A stretch of 64,000 nucleotides of DNA from Nocardia blacklockiae (GTDB lineage: Bacteria; Actinomycetota; Actinomycetes; Mycobacteriales; Mycobacteriaceae), in assembly GCF_015477355.1 (NCBI RefSeq), contig NZ_JADLRJ010000014.1, positions 62,001-126,000 on the forward strand. The letters run 5' to 3'. Made by a program: the position numbers and the translations under genes. A model generated the notes under the pieces. It had not been told where the DNA came from, did not search any database, and worked only from the letters and a program-made list of their open reading frames with translations. This document shows positions 12,401 to 21,400 of this stretch, piece by piece (positions within the stretch are counted from its first letter, which is position 1; each line of letters begins with the position of its first letter).

Positions 12401-15400
12401 CCGCGGCCGCCGCGGCCGTCGGCACCAACGGTGCCGACGGAGCCGCCGGCAGTCGCTCGCCGCCGGACAGGAACGGCAGCTCGTCCACCGGGCGGTCCGG
12501 TTCGGCCAGCGCGGCGGCCAGCAGCCGGCGCAGGCCGCCGGCCAGCGATTCGGCCGTGGTCCGCTCGAACAAGTCCGCGCTGTACTCCAGGACGCCGCCG
12601 ACCGTGCCCGTCCCCCAGGCGAATTCGAACAGCAGCGGGAACTTGGCGTGCGTGCGAGGCAAGTCGAGCGGACGGCAACGCACACCGGCGAGGTCGACGG
12701 CGATCCGGTCCGGCCGCAGCGTCACCATGACCTCGAACAGCGGATGCCGCCCCGGCACGCGTTCGGGGCGCACGGCCGCGACGACGCGGTCGAACGGCAC
12801 CGGTTGCGCGAACGCCGCGAGATCGGTGTCCCGGGCCCGGTCGACGACGGCGGCGAAGCCCGGCCGGCCGGACAGGTCGGTGCGCAGCACCACCGTTTCG
12901 GCGAAGAAGCCGATCAGGTCGTCGAGGCCGAGTGTGTCGCGCCCGGAGGTCACCGTGCCGACGACGATGTCGGTGCCGCCGCCCGCCCGGCCGAGCAGGC
13001 AGGCGACCGCGGCGTGCAGCACCATGAACGGCGTCGCGCACCGGGCCGCCGCCAGCGCCGCGATCCGGTCGCGGATGCCGGGGTCGAACTCGAGCGCGAC
13101 GGTGTCGCCGCGCTGGGTCACCGAGGTCGCCGCGCGGTCGATCGGCAGCGGCAGCCGGTCGGGCAGGTCCCGCAGCGCGTGCCGCCAGCGCGTGAGCTCG
13201 GCCGCGAGCGCGGGATGCGGGTCGTCCGGCGTGCCGAGCGTGCCCTGCTGCCAGACCACATAGTCCGCGTACTGCACCGGGAGCGGCGGCCAGGCCGGGG
13301 CGCGGCCGCCGCGGCGGGCGCTGTAGGCGGTGCCGAGGTCGGCGGCGAGCACGCCCAGGGAGTGCTCGTCGGCGATGAGGTGGTGCAGCACCAGCAGGAG
13401 CACCGTGCTGGTCCCGCCGGTGAACACCGTCACCCGCCACGGCGGCCGGGCGCACGGGTCGAACGGGCGGGCGGCCGCCGCGGCCAGCCGTTCCGGTGTC
13501 GGCTCGCCGGTGTCGATCGACATCGGATGCGGCGGATCGGGATGGATCCGTTGCGCGTCACCGGATTCGGTGAACACGGTGCGCAGGCTCTCGTGCCGGT
13601 CCCGCAGGTCGGTGAGCGCGGCCCGCAGCGCGTCGACGTCGAGCGCGCCGGTGAGTTCCACGGCGACCGGGATGTGATAGGCGACCGAGGACGGATCGAG
13701 CCGATGCAATGTCCACAGCCGCTGCTGCGCCGCCGACAGCGGAATGCGGTCGGGACGCGGTCCGCCGAGCGGCAGACGTTGCGGCGCAGTGGTTTTCGCG
13801 TGCTCGATCAGATCGGCGAGGGCGGCCACGGTCGGGTGGTCGAACAGATCCCGGATATCGATGTCGGCACCCAGTTCGGCGCGGATACGCAGCACCAGCC
13901 GACCGGCGAGCAACGAGTCGCCGCCGAGCGCGAAGAAGTCGTCCGCACTGTCGAAGTCGGTGCGGCCCAGTGTGTCGGCGAACAGGTCGTAAACGGCGTT
14001 CGCGAGTTCACCGGCCGGGCGGCCGCCGCGCGCACCGGCCTTGGCGCGCAGCGCGGACAACGCGGCGTGGTCGATCTTGCCGTTGGCGGTCAACGGGAGA
14101 GCGTCGATCGGCACGACCAGCGAGGGCACCGCGTGGGCGGGCAGCAGGGCGGTGAGGCGGTCGCGCAGCGCGCCGGGATCGCCGCCCGGCGCGACCGCGT
14201 AGGCGACCAGCCGCCGGTCCCCCGGCGCGCGTTCCTCGGCGCGGACCACCGCGGCCGTCACCTCGGGCAGGGCGCACAGCGCCGCCTCGACCTCGCCCGG
14301 CTCGATGCGGAAGCCGCGGATCTTGACCTGCCGGTCCGCGCGGCCCAGGTACTCCAACCCGCGCGGGCCGAGGCGGCCCAGGTCGCCGCTGCGGTACCTG
14401 CGGGCACCGGGCGGGCCCGCCGGGTCGGCGACGAACCGCGCGGCCGTCAGACCGGGACGCCGCAGATAACCGTTCGCGACGCCGTCGCCGCCGAGATAGA
14501 TCTCACCCGGCAGTCCCGGGGGCACCTCGCGCAGCGCCGCGTCGAGCAGGACCGCGTTGCGTCCCGGAAGCGGGTGTCCTACAACACTTTCCGGACCGGT
14601 CGCACCTTCGGCCGGAAGTTCGTAGGCGGTGGCGTGCACGGTGGTCTCCGTGATGCCGTACATGTTCACCAGCCGCGGGCCGCGGCTTCCGACCGCGGCC
14701 GTCCACGAGGCCAGCCGGCGCGGGTCGGTCTTGTCGCCACCGAGTATCACCAGGCGCAGCGCCGACTCGGCCGCGCGCCCGGGGCGGGCCGCCGCGGCGG
14801 CGGTGAGCAGTTCGAACGCGGCGGGCGTCTGGTTCAGGACGGTGACGCGGCGGGCGACGAGCAGTTCCAGGAAGTCGTCGGGCGAGCGGGCGGTCCGCTC
14901 GTCCACGATCACCAGCGTCGCGCCGTGTCCCAGCGCGCCCCAGAGTTCCCAGACCGAGAAGTCGAAGGCCACGGAGTGGAACAGCGTCCACACGTCCGCC
15001 GGGCCGAGGTCCAGGAGCGCGCGCGTCGACGCGAGCAGCCGTGCCGCGCACCGATGCGTGACCACCACGCCCTTCGGCCGTCCGGTGGATCCCGAGGTGT
15101 GGATGACGTACGCCGGGTCGTCCGGACGCGGCGGCCGGGGCCGAATCGTGTTCTCCTGCTGCGGGTCCGGCTCGTCCAGAGCCTCGATCAGCAGGGTGCG
15201 TTCACCCTCGAGCGCGGCGGCGTGGTCGCGAGTGGTGATCACCAGTTCGGGACGGCAGTCGTCCAGGATCATCCGCAGGCGCGCGGCCGGGTTCGCCGGA
15301 TCCAGCGGCACGTAGGCCGCACCGGACCTGAGTATCGCCGCCAGCGCCACGACGAGATCGGTACCGCGCGGCAGCGAGACCGCGACCAGCATCCCGGGGC

Positions 15401-18400
15401 CCGCGCCGAGCGCGGCCAACCGTGCCGCCCACCGCTCGGAGCGCTCGTCGAGTTCCCGATAGGTGATTTCCTCGGCACCGTGCACTACGGCCGTCGCCGC
15501 GCCGGAACCACTGGTGCCGCGACGCAGCCATTCCACCAGAGTGTTTGGCTCCGAACGGTTTTCGCCACCCTGCAAACCGGCGGCGACGGGCGCGTGCGCA
15601 CCATCGAGGCGGGAACTGCCGAGCCGTGTGGATTCACCGCCGAATCGCAGTCTGCCGACCGGAGTGTCGGCGTCGGCGGTGGCGAGGGCGGACAGGATGG
15701 TCAGCAGGCGGGAGTGGTGGGCCGCGAGGTTGGCGGGGGTGTGCCGCGCGGTGACCGAGTCCAGGTCGAGGCGGAGTTCGGGCTCGCCGTTGTCGTAGAC
15801 GCCGAGGGTGACGCCGTCGGTGCGGCCGGGCGAACCTTGGTGCGGCACGGCCGGATTCCCGCCGAACTCCCGCATCAGGTCCATCGGCATGATCGTCGCG
15901 ACCGGCCCGTACGGGGGCCGGCCGTCGACGAGTCCGGCGCGGCGCATGTCCGCGTGCCGGTAGTGCTGGTGCCGCAGCACCGCCGAACTCTCCGCGCTTA
16001 CCGCCGCGACGAGGTCGGACAGCGGCGCGCGCGGATCCACTGCCACGCGCAGCGGCACCACGTTCGCGGTCATGCCGAGCGCGTGCCAGGAGCGCTTCGC
16101 GGGCACGGTCAGCCCCGGCACGACCACGCGGCTGCCGGTATCGGCGTGCAGGGCGAGCGCGGTGGCCGTCAGCACCAGCACGGGCCACCTGACCCCGTAC
16201 TCGTCGGCGCGGCGACGCAGCGCCTGCCACGTGCCGGCGTCGAGAGTGCCGGTGTGCCGGAGGAATTCGTCCGCGCCGCCCTGGGTGGCGTCCTCGGCGA
16301 GCACGGGCGCCTCGCCCAGCCCCGCCAGCCGTCCGGCCCAGAACTCGCGGTCGGAGTGGTACCGGTGCGAGGCGCGGTAGCGGACGTCCTGGTCCACGAA
16401 GGCGTCCAGGCGGTCGAACACCGCGTCGGCCAGGGTGTCACCGGCACGCAGCGCGCTGTAGGTGTCCGACACCCGCCGGGTGAAGGCGGCCATGCCGCCG
16501 CCGTCGCCGACGAGGTGGTGAAACCTGATGAACCACAGGTGATCCGCGTCGCCGACGCGCAGCAGCGCGTGATCGAACAGCGGGGCGGTGGTCAGGTCGT
16601 AGGGCCGATCCAATTCGGCGGCGACGAACGCGCGCGCGGCGTCGAACGGTTCGGCGCTGTCGCGGAAGTCCTTGCGACACAAGGGCCACTCCGCCAGTTC
16701 CTCCACGACCTGCACCGGCCCGTCGGGCCCGATCGCGATCCGTACCCGCAGCGTCTCCGCCCCGGCCACGGTATGCCGCAACGCCTGCTCGAACAGCTCG
16801 TGATCGAGGTCTCCCCGGATATGCAGGTATCCGCCGACGACGAACCGCCGCCCGCTCCGATCGAGTTGCTGCCCGAACCAGATCTCGCGCTGCGCGGCGG
16901 TCAGCGGCCGCACGCGCCCACGCGCGTCCGGCACCTCCGGCCCGAGATCCGCTGGCGGCGCGACGGTTTCGCTCCGCGCCGGAACCTCGCGCGCCGAACC
17001 AGCCGACGGGACGGCGGCGCCACCCGGTAGCCACGACTCCGGGCCGGACAGCGCCGCAGCGCTTTCGCGCGTTTCGGTGAGTTCGGACGCGGCCGACGGA
17101 TGTGCCGGACCTGCCGGGACCTCTGCCGGAACCGTGTCGAGAGTGCTCAGCGGCAGGTCCGGGTGTCGGATCAGCGCGGCCAGCAGTCGGCTGTACTGTG
17201 CCGCCAGCTCCCGCACCGTGTCGCGGTCGAACAGGTCGGTGGCGTATTCGATGGATCCGACGGCCGGTTGCCCGGCGGCCGGTGCGGTCAGGCCGAAAAA
17301 CAGGTCCGCCTTGGCGGTGCCGGTGCCGACCGGGACCGGCTCGACGCGCAGGCCGGGCAGCGTGAGTTCCGGCACGGCGGTGTTCTGCCAGGCGAACATC
17401 ACCTGGTACAGCGGGTGATACGCGGTCGAGCGCTGTGGCGCGAGCAGGTCCACCAGCCGTTCGAACGGCGCGTCCTGATGGTCGTAAGCAGCCAGCGCCT
17501 TCGCGCGGACGCGGTCCACGACGGTCGCGAACGCGAGGTCGCCCGACACCTGCACCCGCAGCACCCAGGTGTTGACGAAGAAGCCGACCAGATCGGTGAG
17601 CGCCGGATCGTTGCGTCCGGCGATCGGCCCGCCGACGGTGATGTCCGTGCCGCCTCCCCACCGGTGCAGCAGCACGATCAGCGCGGCCTGCAACACCATC
17701 GAGGTGGTCGCGCGCCGGTCGGCCGCGTAGGCCTCGACGGCGGCGAGCAGGTCCGCCTCGACCGTGAGAGCTACGTGGTCGCCGCCGCCCCGGGCGATCG
17801 CCGGCCGGGGCCGGTCGGTCGGAAGGGCCAGCGGCTGCGGCAGATTCGCCAGTTCCGTGCGCCAGTACTCCAGCTGGCCGCGCAGCAGCGGGGTGGGTTC
17901 GTCGTCCGCGCCGAGCCGTTCCCGTTGCCACAGTGTGTAATCGGCGTACTGCACGGGCAGCGGATCCCACGCGGGCGCGCTGCCCCCGCACCGGGCGGTG
18001 TACGCGGTGGCCACGTCGCGGGCCAGTGGCACCAGCGACCAGCCGTCGGCGGCGATGTGGTGCAGCACCACGATGAGCACGTGCTCCTCGGGCCCGCACC
18101 GCATCACCGCGGCGCGGATCGGGAGGTCCGCCGCGAGATCGAACCGGCGGCGCGCGGCGGCGCCGAGACGGGCGGACAGGCCCGCCGCCCCGGATTCGAT
18201 GACCGGCAGCTCGAGATCGACCTCCGCCGGGTCCGAGATGCGCTGGTACGCTTCGCCGCCCGCCACGGCGCACACCGTCCGCAGGGACTCGTGCCGGATC
18301 ACCACATCGCGCAGCGCGGCCCGCATGGCCTCGATGTCGACGGGTCCGGTCAAGCGCAGCGCGAGCGGAATATTGTACATCGGTGCGCCGTCGGACAATT

Positions 18401-21400
18401 CGTGCACCAGCCACAGCCGCCGCTGCCCGTGCGAGAGCGGTATGCGCTCCGGTCGCGGCATCGGCGCCACACCGCGCTCCCGTGGCCCCGGCCGCACCCG
18501 GGCGGCCAGCGCCGCGACGGTCGGCGCGGCGAAGATCTCCCCGATCGGGACGTCCGCACCGGCGCGGGCACGCAGCAGGGTCACCACCCGCATGGCGCTG
18601 AGCGAGTCGCCGCCGAGCGCGAAGAAGTCGTCGTCGCGTCCGGCGCGCGGCAGGTCGAGGGCTTCGGCGTACGCCGCCGCCACCGCCTCTTCGAGCGGGC
18701 CGCGCGGCGGACTGTAGGGCCGCGGCCGCGGCACCGCGGAATCACCCGGCGCCGCGGGCTTCTCGGCGACCTCGACCGGCACGAGCCGATCGATCGGAGC
18801 GTCCGGATCGTCGAGCATCGCCGACAGCACCGACATCCATCGGCCGGTGAGTTCGCGAATCGCCGACTCGTCGAAGCACTCCCGCAGATATCCGGCCTTC
18901 ACCCGCAGCCGGGTGTCCAGCCACGCCACCAGGGTCAGCGGATAGTGGGTGCCGTCGTTGACCTCGACATCGGTGACCGCCAGTCCCGAGCCGTCCACCG
19001 CGGTGAGGGCGGCGGCGTCGAGCGGGTACGACTGCACCTCGAGCAGCGTGTCGAACAGCGCGGGCCGCCCGGCCGCGGCGAGAATGTCGGCGAGACCGAG
19101 ATATTGGTGCGCCACCAGCTCCGCCTGCTCGCGCTGGTGCCGGACGAGCAGTTCGGCGACGGTCTCCGCGGCGGCGACCCGCACCCGCACGGGAACGGTG
19201 TTCACGAACAGCCCCACCATGTCCGCCACACCCGCCAGGTCCGCCGGTCGCCCCGACACGGCGGTGCCGAACACCACGTCCCGGCGGCCCATGGTGCGCG
19301 CCAGGGTCAGCCCCCACGCGCACTGCAACACCGTGTTGGCCGTAACCTGCTGCGCCGCGGCCACTTTCCGCAGTCGCGCGGTGTGCTCCTCGTCGAGGCC
19401 GAATTCGACCGTGTCCGCCACCGCCGCGAGGTGCCGGACCCGCTGCTCCGGCGCCAGCAGGGTGGGTTCCGTCGCGTGTTCGAACGCGGCCCGCCAGGCG
19501 AGGCGCGCACGGTCGCGGTCCTGGCGCCGCAACCAGGCCAGGAAATGCTGATACCCGCGCGGCGGCGGCAGGTCCGGAAGTTCGCCCGCCGCATAGCGGG
19601 TCAGCAGTTCGGCGGCGACCAAGGGCATGGACCAGCCGTCCATCAGCAGGTGGTGGGTGGTCACCACGAGCCGGAAGTCGTTGTCGCCGAGGGTGAGCAG
19701 CGCGCAGCGCAGCAGCGGCGGTGCGTCGAGGCGGAACGGGCGACGGCGATCCTCCGCCGCGAAGGCCGCGAATTCCGCAGCGGGATCAGCGGTGTCGCGC
19801 AGATCCAGCTCGCTCCACGGCACCCGCACCGCCCCGGCCACGATCTGCACGGCCGTGCCGTCGGCGGCCGGGGTCACCGCGACCCGCAGCGCGGTGTGCC
19901 GCTCCAGGAGGCCGCGCACCGCGTCGAGCAGGCGGTCGGTGTCCACGACCCCGGCCAGCCTAAAGACCGTCTGCACGTGGTAGGCGTCGACGGACGACTG
20001 GGCCAGCACGGCGTGGAAGTAGAGGCCTTCCTGCAGCGGAGCCAGCGGCCACACGTCCACCAGGCCGGGATAGCGCCGCTCCCAGCTCTCGATGTCGCCC
20101 TGACTCACGCGCACCAGCGGGAAGTCCGAGGGCGTGCGCCCGCCCGCGCCCGGCGCGATGCCGTGCCGCCGCAACCCCGCCAGCGCCCGCTGCCAGTACT
20201 CGCTCAGCTCCTTGACGTCGTTGTCCGACAACAAGGTTCGCGGGTACGCGAAGACGGCGTGCAGACGGTCACCGGCGATCACGGTCGCCACGTCGAGCCC
20301 CGCCGTCGCGGGCGCGTCGACGACGGGTTCCGGGAGATCGGACAGGTCGGGATCGGGCAGCCACGGCGCGTCGCCGGTCAGCGCGCTCGTGCGGCCGAGA
20401 TAGCGGAAGCCGACCTCCGCCGCCGGAACGGCGAGCGCGTCCGCGGTCTCCGGGTTGAGGTATCGGAGCAACCCGTAGCCGACGCCCCGGTCCGGCAGCT
20501 CGCGCAATTGCTCTTTGACTCTTTTGAGGGCCGCGCCCGCCGCCGGACCGCCCGCGAGCGCGTCGGCGGTGTCGAGGTCGCTCACGTCGAGCAGTGCCGG
20601 GTACACGGTGGTGAACCAGCCGACCGTGCGGGACAGTTCGGCCCCGGGCACCGCCTCGCGTCCGTGCCCTTCGAGCCAGACCCGGTGCCGCGCGGCCGCT
20701 TCCGGCCGCCACGCCGCCAGCGCCAGTGCCAGCGCGGTGAGCAGCACCTCCTGGGTGTCGGCCCGGAATCGGCCGCCGACGAACTCCAGGTCCGCGGTCT
20801 GCGCCTGATCCACCTCCACCCGCACCTGGCGCACGTCCCGCGCCCGGTCGACAGCGGCATCGAAAGCCCGTGTGCCCAGTGGTGTTTCGGGCGCGTCGAC
20901 GATCTCTTGCCAGAGCGGCAGTTCCGCTACCCGCTCCGCGCGCCGCGCCTCCTCGGCGAGCGCGTGGGCCCAGCGGCGCATCGAGGTGGCGGGCGCGGGG
21001 AGGGCGGCGGGTCGTCCGGACCGCAGCTGCGTCCAGGCCGACATCAGATCGGGCACGACGACGCGCCACGACACCGCGTCCACCGCCACGTGGTGCACGA
21101 CCAGCAGCAGCCACCCGGCCGCGCCGGGCCGATCGAGCCACACCGCTTGCAGCACAATGCCTTCCGCGGGCGCGAGCCGCCGCAGGGCCGCCGCCTGCTC
21201 CGCCGCCAGGGTCGCGCGGACGGTCTCGGTGTCCGCGCCGGGCTCCATCGCGACCCGCCGCACCAGCGCCGCGACGTCCACCGCGCCGGGCGGCGCGACC
21301 GTCAGCCGCCACTCCCCGGCCTCGCGGAACAGCCGCGCCCGGAACATGTCGTGCCGGTCGACCACCGCGGCCAGGGTCGCCACCAGCGTCGCGTGGTCGA

